Origin: Apostichopus californicus
Lineage: Eukaryota > Echinodermata > Holothuroidea > Aspidochirotida > Stichopodidae
DNA: 21,009 nt
Direction: 5' to 3'
Assembly: GCA_020650975.1 (NCBI GenBank)
Contig: JAIPMN010002113.1
Location: 719-21,727 of the forward strand
The notes below the pieces were generated by a model. That model was not told the origin of the DNA and did no database searches. It worked only from the letters and a program-made list of their open reading frames with translations. This document shows, one piece after another, positions 9,411 to 19,408 of the stretch. How positions within the stretch are numbered: position 1 is the first letter of the stretch; each line of letters begins with the position of its first letter. The translations under genes were made by a program, and so were the position numbers.

Positions 9411-9448
9411 AAGAACTGGTTGACTGAGCAATCAGTCAACCAGCTCTT
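9411..9448. other. Near-perfect hairpin, 12-bp perfect core stem
   Basis: CTGGTTGACTGA at 9416-9427 pairs perfectly with TCAGTCAACCAG at 9432-9443 around the loop GCAA. After one A/C mismatch the stem continues with AAGA/TCTT. There is no T-run behind it and the host is eukaryotic, so it is not a bacterial terminator. Function is unknown. It may be the remnant of a short palindromic insertion. Confidence 0.85.
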
Positions 9449-10178
9449 ATATTTTAACACTTCCAATTGAATGAATACTTCAGCCTGTACATGAAGACAT
9501 GAAGGCCTCTATACAGAGTACTTGATGGTTTATCATAAATCCAATAGTTGATTGATTGCCTCAGTTTCATAATCCTTGAGATTGCATAGTTAGCAGCAGA
9601 GGTATAGAGCTTGCCTCACTGTAGTAGTAGTAGTACTAACTGTATTGTATTTATAATCTTGTGGTTACGCTATGGGTGGGAGGTGGAACACCAATGGCTG
9701 TCACAGTGTAGGATATTTTGTAGTTTCAAGGGATAAGATCAAACAGACAAAAGGAGAGACCACAGCTAAAGGGTAACAATGTTGGACTCTCCAGTTTAAT
9801 CCATAGTCATTGACTACTAAAGACACCTTCTTTACACAGAGCATCAACTGATTGTAAACCTACTACACCTAGAGGCAAAGTACATAGAACACAGTGACAG
9901 CTGCATATATATGACTTGATAATGCATGAGAGCATCTGCAGTTTGGCTATTGGATATCATAACCAAGAACAAGCTTATAACTTAGTACATTTGGAACTTA
10001 TGTATGGCTTCATAACCATAAGCTTTGAGAAGAAGGGGATAGGAATTGAATCCACCCCCCCCCCAAAAAAAAACAATGTCTGCTTGTATCCAGAGACTAA
10101 TTTATGGTAATTTAATTTTGCTGGATATATAGAATATTGATGGGGGCAGAGATGGTTGAAACAGTGTAAATGTCCCCT

Positions 10179-10536
10179 ACCCCCCTCCCTCACTTACTCC
10201 CCATCTCCATCCCCTACTCCCTCCCCTAATCCCTCCTCCCTCCCCTACTCTCTCCTCCCTTACACCCTCCTTCCTCCCCTACTCCCTACTCCCTCCCCTA
10301 CTCTCTCCTCCCTCCTCCCTTACACCCTCCTTCCTCCCCTACTCCCTACTCCCTCCCCTANNNNNNNNNNCCTACTCCCTCCCCTACTCCCACCTCCCTC
10401 CCCTACTCCCTCCTCCCTCCCCTACTCTCTCCTCTCTCCTCCCTCCCATACTCCTGGCCTCCCTCCCTTACTCCCTCCTTCCTTCCCCCTTAACTCCCCT
10501 ACTCCCCCCTTCACACCCCTACTCCCCCTCCCCCCA
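10179..10536. repeat. Pyrimidine-rich (CCCTACTCCCTC) imperfect array with assembly gap
   Basis: Plus strand is almost pure C/T with A spacers, built from ACTCCCTCCC-like words. A 60-bp higher-order period is visible: the 40 bases starting TACACCCTCCTTCC at 10261 recur exactly at 10321, up to the N run. The minus strand is correspondingly G-rich with many GGG runs, and could adopt triplex or G-quadruplex structure. The long Pro/Ser/Leu open frame across it is a composition artefact. Confidence 0.9.
10361..10370. other. 10-N assembly gap
   Basis: Exactly ten Ns lie inside the pyrimidine array, just after a 40-base exact duplicate of 10261-10300. A fixed-size N run in a tandem repeat is typical of a scaffolding placeholder, so the real array length is unknown. 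Confidence 0.95.
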
Positions 10537-10613
10537 TAAAAAAGACCAAAATAATTATCCTAGAACAAATATTTTTAATTTAATCTTCTTCATTTTGCTG
10601 TACAAAGATCTCT

Positions 10614-10615
<2 letters not shown>

Positions 10616-10645
<30 letters not shown>
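10616..10645. repeat. (TA)n microsatellite
   Basis: About 15 uninterrupted AT/TA dinucleotides. Confidence 0.95.
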
Positions 10646-10647
<2 letters not shown>

Positions 10648-10888
10648 CTAGCTCTGTTTTGGCCTTAACGTAGTTAGTCACGAAGCTAATATGATTGATG
10701 AGCTGCCAATGGTTTGCAAGATAACCAGTTCTCCAACCAGAAACCCAGCAGGCCAATTTAGTGATTTCCTCATTTTTTTTTATCATATCAGTTGATAACT
10801 TTTAATGTAACAATGCACATAAGTAGCCCTGAGCCACATACCAGGTTTTTACATTAGGAGTTATTTTGATTGTAAGGTTCTCTTACAC

Positions 10889-10920
10889 ATTGACCTCTAT
10901 CGACCTCAGATGACCTTTGA
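10889..10920. promoter_or_regulatory. Triple TGACCT half-sites with 10-base spacing (DR4-like)
   Basis: TGACCT at 10891, CGACCT at 10901 and TGACCT at 10911 form direct repeats separated by four bases, the DR4 arrangement used by some nuclear receptors. The reverse complement is AGGTCA. There is no nearby gene start, and I recall similar TGACCT-rich sequence in interspersed repeats of marine invertebrates, so it may be repeat-derived rather than a working site. Confidence 0.3.
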
Positions 10921-12518
10921 TCACAAAACCCAATAGCGTTGTGGTACTCAATTTATTGCGACCCTCATATCAGGTATGAAGTTGATCAAACATGAAATAT
11001 ATCTATTTCTTGTAGGAAATTAACTACATTACATTTCAAAATGGCAATGTAAGGGGCTGCAATGGAAGGTGGAGGAGGATGGGGGGGCATAGGAGGGGGG
11101 GTGACCACTCTTTCTGTGGACAAAGGGGATGGGGGTTGGAGAGGGAGCCATCTGAGTGACATTTTCTTCCTTACAGCTATAGTCACTAGTGCTTTGTTCT
11201 GTATATTTTTATGCAAGTCTCAGTCTCAACAAACCATCGATTCAGAGCAACTCCTAGCTATCGTCACATAACAAAACCCAATTGACTCAGATCTTAATTA
11301 GTTAGATTCAGCTCATAACACACAGACTGCACAACCGTGGCCTGTTAACTAATATACACCCACTCAGTGTTAGTCAATTAATACCCACTCCTCCTTCTAT
11401 ACTTAGCAAGTCTGGATATCTTTAAAAAAATATATATATCTGTAAATATCCTTTGGAGGTCAACTATTTTAATATACAATTAAAAGAATGAGATTATAAA
11501 TATCAAATTTATAACTGCATCATCACCTAGACTGTAAGGGATTATTAAAGAATCCAGTGTCAAGGTCCACTACACCTTGTTCCCCAAGAATATGTAGGTC
11601 AACGCACAATAAAATTCAACAGCTGTAGGGGACGCTACTGTAGTCACAGCGTCCTCCACACACAGTCACAGCGGACCTGTTTCTATGCTGAGTCCCTATT
11701 GTGAGACTTGAAACTGACTTAGGGGCAAAAATTCTTGAGCCAATGAAATGACAGTCAGTCTTTTGTATATTCACAAAGAGAATTGGCTTACCTGTACAAA
11801 TAACCTATGAATACACCCATGGAAGGGCAAAGTGACCTTTCTTTCCAACCTTATTTAGTCTACTTTTTCTTTGCTTTTTTTTTCACAAGTAGGTAGAGTA
11901 GGACTATATATACTACAGTAAACTTAATAAACATTTGGAAGTGTCTTGCTGTGGTTTTGATCAATGAAATATTGTCTGTGGATAAAGTTACTACATTTTT
12001 CACCGCTCAAAATACTTTCACCTAGGGAAATACAGCTTCGCAATGGCATCGTGCAATCTCTTTGTCTGTTTTTAGAACACCAGTTAGAGTTGATGAGCCT
12101 CTTTTCAAAAAGGCAGTGAATTAAACAAGAGTTTTGAAAGAGTATTAAAAAGGAGAGGAAAAAAATCCTCTTTGATGTGACCTATGCCCTGTAGCATAAT
12201 CAGATTTCAAAAATCAGATTTTACTGAGTTATTTCAAATGAATTAAGAATATCAATGGATCTTAAAAACAAAAATAGTTAACAAGACATGATGGCTCTTG
12301 TTTATTTCCCATAAACTGTGTGAATTGACCACGCTACGTATATATGGAATGGTTTCCCATTGTAGTACTGTATCTTCCTTTCCTAGTAATCATACACGCT
12401 CACTAGTATTAAAGTAATTTCTCTAATCTGGAAGTTCCTGGACATGGAAGACCACCAGGGTAAAATACAGACAACAGTTATCATAAAACTGACTGGTTTG
12501 GATATTTACAAGTGATGA

Positions 12519-12780
12519 GCTTACCTGTCTCTTCACAACCTTAGCACCTTTTTGCCTAGTATGCCCTGGTAATCTTTTAACACTTTGCACCCTCAATGAC
12601 CAGGCGAATTTTGTAAGAAATTTTTCCAATACGAAAAACATGTATAGACACTGCGGATGGTAGAATGAGAAGGGCAACGACGGGGGAGCCGGCCATTGAG
12701 GGTGCACAGTGTTAAAAGATTACCAGGGCATACTAGACACGGTAGAACAAGGTGCTAAGGTTGTGAGGAGACAGGTAAGC
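12519..12780. mobile_element. Fold-back (long inverted repeat) element
   Basis: The left arm (12519-12597) and right arm (about 12692-12780) are inverted copies. GCTTACCTGTCTCTTCACAA on the left matches the reverse complement of the right end with one difference in the first 29 bases. The arms agree again over CTAGTATGCCCTGGTAATCT and the TTTAACACTNTGCACCCTCA that follows, after a 7-base indel. A 95-bp unpaired spacer separates them. Similarity may extend to ATTTAC...GTAAAT (12503-12796), but no target-site duplication is clear. A related right-arm copy occurs at 17588-17708, so it is a dispersed family. Each arm end contains CAG|GTAAGC, a strong splice-donor word pointing outward. The minus-strand open frame over this region is not a gene. 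Confidence 0.75.
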
Positions 12781-12799
12781 GAGGAGCGAAGTAAATAAT

Positions 12800-14853
12800 C
12801 TGAAGTCACGATGCTAAATTTTTACATCTTTATTTCTTGAGTCAAATTGATTCTTTTTGCTTGAAGTTTCTTTTAGCATGAAAGTTTGCTCACTTTTAGA
12901 GAACCTTTAAATTTAGGGATGAACTCCAAAGAATACAGGCGGAGCCTGGGAAGTGGAGAGTTCTAAAATAATTTTTCTCTTTTCTGCACTTTCTAGAATA
13001 GCTGAAGAAGACTTAAATTACCACACCAAAGTTCAGCCAAAAGCCTAAAACAAGGACCGTAAATGTAATACTCTCACTTTACAAGTTGTGTTTGAAGCAA
13101 AACTTTGCCAAGTCTTTTTTTGAAAATATGGAAGATTATTGAATGAAACCATAAAATATTTACTAGATCAGGATGTGCCGGTGTAAACGAAGACAATGAG
13201 CGTGGAACAATTTTGTTTATTTATTGAATTTTCTTGGCGTTCTTGAAATTCTCAAGTCTTATTTTTTCACTTCTCTCCCAAGACTCCCATCGTTGCGGAT
13301 TTAATACTGAAAAATATGAACAGGATGTCAAAATCACACATTCAAAAACATTTCCTGTTTGTTATTCTGAAAACACAAACTGATTGTCCCTTTGTGCTTT
13401 TCATAACTTTACAAACTTGTAGTACTTACGGTTGATATCGTTATCACAAGTTGATCGGATTTAAGCTTGTTAGACTTAAGTGCCAAAGTACACATTTTAA
13501 AAACGATATTGAAGAACATTATTTAGACCGTGATGTTAATTAATGTACAAATCGTTTATTATTATGTGTGATCATGTTTTGACAGGTACAATACTTGGTT
13601 TGTAAATTTAAGTTGAATTGCTAGTCAAAAGAATGATATTATTAAAACAAACAATTCATGAAGTGAACAAATTAAACAATGGTTTCTTCTTCATTTTTCT
13701 TCTTTTTTTCATGAAGACATCAAAATAATGATAATGCTGTATTTATCTTCCTCAGACTTAACAATGTATTCATCTTCGCTCCAGTCCTTGGGTTAACCCA
13801 TATTCAACAAACGATACCACAAAATTTATAATCTGACCAAAAAAAATTATGGCACAATGGAAGAGAGATATATGCTAAGGGCTAGACCAGGAAAGTCTGC
13901 AAACAAATCCCAATCATTTTTTATATTTTTACATTCAAATCCACAAGACTTTTTTTTAATATTTTTTTATATTAATAATTTTTCATGACATGATATTGAC
14001 AGCACCAAGGCAACATGAACATAACATACTGTGCATGTGAAAGACAATGCCAATCCTTGCAACTATTAAAGTGTTGATTCTGTTGCATCTATTGTTTTCA
14101 TTTTTACACAAGGTATTTCAACCGCTCAACCATACAAGGATTTATTGATTGTATATCTTGAGGCAATATAAAGGTCCCAACAGCACTTTTCTTATGAAGA
14201 ATATACTTTATACTTATATTGCCAAGGTGTACAGATGGTAGAATGTTCCCTTTCTTTATACTGCTAATTTAGTTGCTAAGATAGGGTGCACTGTTCCAAG
14301 ATCACCAACGTTGGTCTCAAATCTTTTTCATCGCAATTATCAAACTGTCTTACTATGTTTAAATTCATCATATGTGTCTACTAAATTTTAATTTCACTCT
14401 CACAATATCCGGGATAATTTGGTGGCTAAGTGCCATCAGGACAGTACTGCTTGAAACAACAAAGCTTTAAAATTATTAAGTAATTTTAGAATTCTAAACA
14501 ATTTTTTTTGGGGGGGGTGGGGGGGAAGGGAGGATACTACTGTAATGATTACCTTAGAAATATGAAAATGTGAACGAAGGCTGAAGTACTTCAAATTTGC
14601 ATACAATTGATAGAAGAGACTCTCTTAGTCTTAAAGCAAATTTTTGGTAAAGATTTCTTGAAATGTTCACTAGATATTTGAGCAACTTCCTAGATCCAAG
14701 AATAAGTTTTCCTTTTCTCCCCCTTACTTCATCCTACATCACACACTCCCACACACTGTCAAATATATTTTCCCTCCTACCCATAAACAGGAAACAATAC
14801 AAAGTCAACATTTCATACAGGACGGTTTCACTTCCCTTCAACTTGTAAATATA
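12800..14853. other. AT-rich non-coding stretch
   Basis: Very AT-rich with many short A and T runs and a G-rich patch at 14510-14530. No long open frame or repeat family is recognised. One speculative 5'-exon candidate on the minus strand (13430-13495) is listed separately. Confidence 0.6.
13430..13495 (-). CDS. Speculative first coding exon, 22 codons
   Basis: On the minus strand an ATG opens a 22-codon frame, MCTLALKSNKLKSDQLVITI plus ST, that ends exactly at a consensus donor ACC|GTAAGT in phase 0. The next known minus-strand exon (5681 downward) also starts in phase 0, so they could be spliced together. The peptide resembles nothing I know, the context before the ATG is AT-rich, and such short matches arise by chance, so this is only a lead. 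Confidence 0.12.
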
Positions 14854-15275
14854 GGCCGCGTTTACATTACGGATCAGACGGTTCGACATTAAACCGACAT
14901 TAAACCGAGATAAACTGATTTTTGAGCATCAACGAACAGAAAAGTTGAGATTTGTTAACTGGAAGAAATGACGTGAAGCCATAGGTCTTGCTTCTACTGC
15001 TTCTTGAAAACGACTTGCATAACAAACCAAATAACGAAAGGACTTACATAACAAACCAAATAACCAAAGGACTTGCATAACAAACCTAATAACCAGAGTA
15101 AAAGATGGCCGCTGATCCCATGTCAATCCTGAGCTGTATTTACCTTACAAATTTAAAATTGATCAAAGAGTCTGATCCTCCCTTGATCTTGGGTCCAATC
15201 CGCATTTTACACTTGCAATTCGGACCAAGAGCACAGGGTTCAACACCACGCTCGCGGTCTAATGTGAACAGGGCC
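14854..15275. mobile_element. Probable MITE with GGCC...TTTACATTA ends, 422 bp
   Basis: The left end is GGCCGCGTTTACATTACGG. The right end, reverse-complemented, is GGCCCTGTTCACATTAGAC, matching at 13 of the first 16 positions. The subtermini are locally GC-richer than the flanks. There is no coding capacity for a transposase. The target-site duplication is uncertain: left flank ATA, right flank ATG. TIRs of the GGCC(N)TGTTTACA type occur in several DNA-transposon groups, so I do not assign a superfamily. It contains an internal three-copy 29-bp repeat, and open frames on both strands here are by-products of the element. Confidence 0.6.
15012..15098. repeat. 29-bp tandem repeat, three copies, inside the MITE
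   Basis: Units starting GACTTGCATAACAAACCAAA at 15012, 15041 and 15070 differ at only a few bases and end TAACNAAAG or TAACCAGAG. Confidence 0.92.
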
Positions 15276-15542
15276 ATGGTCATGGGGATGCTTGTACTGT
15301 ATCTCTCACGTTATTACTTGAATGAACTTCAAAACCAAAGTTCACACTCCTGTATCGACTTACTTTCACAGATTACCTTTTTATGAATTACAAGCAATCA
15401 TTCATTGTGGAAGGATGTAAGGATACATAAATTACTTTCCTTTTCATAAACTTCAATCTGTGGGAAAAATATGCAATATCAATGAGCCATTGCACAGTTT
15501 ATGAGTTCACAGCAACACTTTGTACAGGAAGCATGAGTAAGG

Positions 15543-15818
15543 GATCCTGGTGTTTAATAATTCTTTCCTAAAGTTTGATAAAAGGGTGGGTGTTTTCTGG
15601 TTTGTAATGATTGTGAGTTCAAAGCTATTTCAAGTCATATTTATATCCAAAAGAAAAGAAAAAATTGCAAGAAAAGCAGTCCTGAGGGACCAGATCCTGT
15701 TGTTTAAGAATTCTTTCCTAAAGTTTGATAAAGAGTAGGTGTTTTATGGTCTATAATGATTGTGAGTTCAAACATATTTCAAGTCACATTATATACATAG
15801 AAAAGCAGTCCTGAGAGC
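15543..15818. repeat. Tandem duplication, ~150-bp unit, two copies
   Basis: Copy 1 from 15543 and copy 2 from 15693 share GATCCTG, TTCTTTCCTAAAGTTTGATA, GATTGTGAGTTCAAA, TTTCAAGTCA and GAAAAGCAGTCCTGAG in the same order. Copy 2 is shortened in its second half and runs into a poly(C) tract. Confidence 0.9.
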
Positions 15819-16040
15819 GTAATCCCCCCCCCCCCCTCCCTAGGAAATTAACAATTAGATTTAGTGCCATGTTGGTGTGGTTAGGCTAAAGATAACCCTC
15901 TGTACTCCACCCTATAAATATGTTCACCGCCCCTCAACATTTCTACCCATCCACCCCTTCCATCTCACTCGCATTAAAATACTTGGTTATGCCAAAGATG
16001 AATGCTTGCATTCCATCTACTGCCATGCCCATAGCTAGGA

Positions 16041-16173
16041 AGCACCAACAAGGGAAGGGCACTAACAGGGTGAGGGAAGGAGCACCAACAAGGTAAGGAG
16101 TGGGCCTCAACAAGGTAAGGAGGGGCACCAACAAGGTAAGGAGGGGCACCAACAATTTAAGGAGGGGCTCAAC
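16041..16173. repeat. Short tandem repeat, ~21-bp unit
   Basis: About six degenerate units built on GGCACCAACAAGGTAAGGAG. The last units (16120-16161) are exactly 21 bases apart, while the left ones are diverged in length. Confidence 0.88.
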
Positions 16174-17587
16174 ACATGTGTCCTATAACTTGTAAAGTTT
16201 TCGTACACATGATGGTAGCAAAGATTAAGGCAAAACAGGTGGTGGACAGGGGGAGGGGTATGGGGAAGGGGAAGAGGGAGAGTCCAGAGTCCCAGTCTGG
16301 CCTACAGGAATTAATACTACCGTACCAGTACTATACATAAATTCCCAAAGCAGCAACTTCATCAACTGGTTGAAATGTTTTATGTTGTAAATAATTACTG
16401 AGATTATAAGAGACTACAGATGAATGTGTCAATATATCTCTGAATACAGGATTCTTAATACATCAATAGAAGTAGAGTACCATGGGATGCCAACGTCCGT
16501 CAACAAAAGACAAAGATGATTACAGGAAATATATGAGCATACTTGATTAGTTTCCTTTCACCTCCTCGGTAATATTCGGCCTAACTATACTGCAGTACAC
16601 CCATACATACAGTAGCATCTTGTGTACTATGTCATCAAACATCTCTCTAGCAGAGAAAAGAATGTCACTGCCAGAATAAACTACTTAGGGAGTTAGGGGC
16701 ACGTACACATGGTACTACAGTAGTGGATTTTCCTTCCGTAAGGCTGGCGTGAAAAATCAGTCTGCCATTTTTATGGTACGTCTTGGTTTCCTGTTCTAAG
16801 TAGGAATTGGTGAGGGAAATTAGGGTGAGTGGGAAGGGTGGGGGATGAGTGGAGGGTTGAGCAGGAAGGTGAGTGGAAGGGTATGATATGAAGGTAAGTG
16901 ACAAGGAAGGTGGGGGATGGTAAGATACACATGCATGGCATATATGGCAAAAGTTAAGATGGCAATATAAAAATTTAAAAAGGACTATGATTAGCTACTT
17001 TTAATAGCAATCTACCTCTCCAGTATTCTTTCAAAATTCAACTTTCCTTCCCTATTAATCAACCTCAGTCATTTGTACAGTACATGGCAATTAGATGGAT
17101 CATACAGGCAGTTCAATTTATGGGTTCTTCAGACTAAAACCCTTAAATGTTGCTGGACGCTATCGAACAGTACACAATGTTTTAATTATGTAGCGATGCT
17201 GAATTTGCCAAATATTATCCAATCCACTCACATTTTGTTCATACCCTGTAAATAAATAACAAATCAGTGGTAGTCACCACTTTATTCGTCACCAGGTAAC
17301 AGTATTCACTGCGGCATATTTAAACCAATGGTGAGGTAAACACTACTGTAGTATATATGTATGGCAATATTGAGTGTGTTAGGCCAGAATTTATCTCTAA
17401 GATATCTATGTAGATCAGTATGTGAGACTGTCTATGTGTAGCGATCACAGGGTGTGACTGATGCACAGAATTCTCAAACAGGTAAACAATTCTGCAAAAA
17501 TTGTCGTAAATATTCTTAATTTACAAAACTCAAATATTCCTAATAAATAATCCAAAGCTATTTGTAAATATTCCAAAACTTACAAAA

Positions 17588-17708
17588 CTCAAGGGCATTG
17601 ACCGGAGTGGTCCGGCAAAGTGTTAAAAGGTTACCGGTTCATTCTAGACACTGGTAGAACGATAGTGCTAAGGTTGTGGTGAGACAGGTAAGCGAGGAGC
17701 GAAGTGAA
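17588..17708. mobile_element. Partial copy of the fold-back element (right arm only)
   Basis: It shares GTGTTAAAAG, TTCTAGACAC-type and GGTAGAACNA segments, then GTGCTAAGGTTGTG and GAGACAGGTAAGCGAGGAGC, GAAGT in the same order and orientation as the right arm at 12692-12796. Divergence is moderate. The left inverted arm is absent, so it is a truncated copy or a solo arm. Confidence 0.75.
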
Positions 17709-19010
17709 TTTTCATCATTCTGATCACAGCATGTAATACTATATAAATGTAATTGGATTGTAAACCTTTAGAAGCCTTTGTGCAAATTAAGAACACCCAT
17801 CATGGTTATATATACACAATACTTAAAATCATTGTGACTGCACCAAAGTTTGTGTACAATAAATTTAAATGTAGCGCAATATATTTGTAAACTTGCCAAT
17901 TTCGTATATAATGCCCCGTTTAATTTTCAGGGGAATAAAGTAACAGAGTAAACAGATTAGGTCTTCAGATGTTTTTCCTTCACGGTTGAACATGTATACT
18001 ACCAACTTGACTGTGACCAAATTCAGCACTGCAGGCAGCTATTATAATGCACTCCATGTTTGCAGTGTTGTGTTATGTAGGGAATTGCTAATTAGATCAC
18101 AAAAACAATGCATACCGTCGGGGTGATACGTACAGTACTTCCGATGGAATTAATTTCATCAAAGTTTAAGAACAAGGGCTTCTAAACACAATTAACAGTG
18201 TTTCTCCATCAACCAATCTTGACCTTACCACACATACAGGGGAGGTCCAACCAGTGCGGTTTAGCATCGCTATAAAGAAACAAGGTTAAAAGCCAAGGAT
18301 AAGGCTCTCTTAAATCCATCACAGTAGACAGGGTTAAAGAACTTCACCGGGGCATGTTGGCTCACAGCAGCCAGTTATTCATATCACATTTGGCATGAAA
18401 TGTGAATTTCTGAATACTTACAACATGACCAATATGTTACGATCAAATTCCTAATTTCATTCCCCAGTAGAGGTGAGGGATTACTTGGCAAAGTATTCTA
18501 TCTTTTATCCAGTTTGTTTAGAAACCGTGCAAGGTTCAGAGATAGATAGCTGGTAAATAAATAACTGTCCAAATATGTCAGTAAATTACTAGATGTAGAG
18601 AAATGGACCTATTGTAGCAGTTGTCGAAATATGGGAGAATGACCTCTGCTAACTGGTCCTGTTTGGCAAATGAACAATGCATTTCATGATACACTCCCCA
18701 CAACTTAATGGTTTTGGGATGAATTACTTGTGCGATCGACGAAATTTAACTGTCTCTGCCTTAACATGACTGCACTTTCCTATCTACCTAAACTACATGA
18801 CTGGAACATTTTAGCACTGAGCCCCCCTATTCTGGGACATCCCCCCCCCCCATCCCCTGACTTACTCCTCCTTCCAAATCTAGCATTCATAATACAACAC
18901 TTGTATCCAACCCCAGTCCGGTTGTTTCGAAATACAATCAACAGTATTAGTACATACTGTATGTATATCTGGCAGTACAGTAGGTTTGCTTAAAGCCTAC
19001 TTTCAGATTA

Positions 19011-19408
19011 AACAGTGAACTATATCACACACTAGTGTAAACAGTGAACTATATCACACACTAGTGTAACAGTGAACTATATCACACACTAGTGTAACAG
19101 TGAACTATATCACACACTAGTGTAACAGTGAACTGTATCACACACTAGTGTCAACAGTGAACTATATCACACACTAGTGTAACAGTGAACTGTATCACAC
19201 ACCAGTGTAACAGTGAACTATATCACACACTAGTGTAACAGTGAACTATATCACACACTAGTGTCAACAGTGAACTGTATCACACACTAGTGTCAACAGT
19301 GAACTATATCACACACTAGTGTAAACAGTGAACTATATCACACACTAGTGTAAACAGTGAACTATATCACACACTAGTGTAACAGTGAACTGTATCACAC
19401 ACTAGTGT
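19011..19408. repeat. 28/29-bp minisatellite, 14 copies
   Basis: Fourteen units starting AACAGTGAACTATATCACAC and ending ACTAGTGT plus zero or one base (A or C). Variation is limited to A/G in CTATATC versus CTGTATC (units 5, 7, 10, 14), one CCAGTGT (unit 7), and the optional 29th base. Each unit contains the palindrome ACACTAGTGT except unit 7. High identity points to recent expansion or homogenisation. Confidence 0.97.

Larger units (their letters stand above)
8997..12502. other. Non-coding stretch with several repeat features
   Basis: No gene is supported on either strand. Features listed separately are the hairpin at 9411-9448, the pyrimidine array at 10179-10536, (TA)n at 10616-10645 and the TGACCT-rich segment at 10889-10920. 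Open frames at 9916-10193 and 10986-11271 are compositional (poly-C/A, G-rich) and have no convincing start or splice context. The remaining sequence, including 9000-9400, 9450-10020 and 11220-12500, is ordinary AT-rich DNA in which I see nothing further. Confidence 0.55.
15276..19010. other. Non-coding stretch with tandem duplications and one fold-back copy
   Basis: No gene is supported. Listed separately are the 150-bp duplication, the 21-bp tandem repeat and the partial fold-back copy at 17588-17708. A purine-rich G-tract region (16240-16290 and 16800-16920) gives open frames on the minus strand that are compositional. Poly(C) tracts lie at 15824-15836 and 18841-18851. The intervals 16290-16660, 16930-17580 and 17710-18840 are ordinary AT-rich DNA in which I see nothing further. 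Confidence 0.55.

Noticed and set aside
9411..9448. Rho-independent terminator reading of the hairpin
   Set aside because: No downstream T-run and no bacterial gene context. The window is eukaryotic.
10156..10539. Pro/Ser/Leu-rich open frame, plus strand
   Set aside because: It is the translation of the pyrimidine array and crosses the N gap. Lack of stops is a consequence of C/T composition.
12423..12707. Minus-strand open frame of 94 codons
   Set aside because: It is contained in the fold-back element and its flank. The sequence is repeated in inverted orientation and shows no protein-like feature.
15105..15386. Plus-strand open frame of 93 codons starting MAADPMS
   Set aside because: Most of it lies inside the GGCC-ended MITE and it continues past the element's end without a recognisable domain.
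16665..16904. Minus-strand Pro/Ser/Thr-rich open frame
   Set aside because: It reads through a G-rich purine stretch with GGGTGAGTGG-like words. Compositional only.
19011..19408. CRISPR-like appearance of regularly spaced repeats
   Set aside because: Units are directly adjacent with no variable spacers, and the host is eukaryotic. It is a minisatellite.
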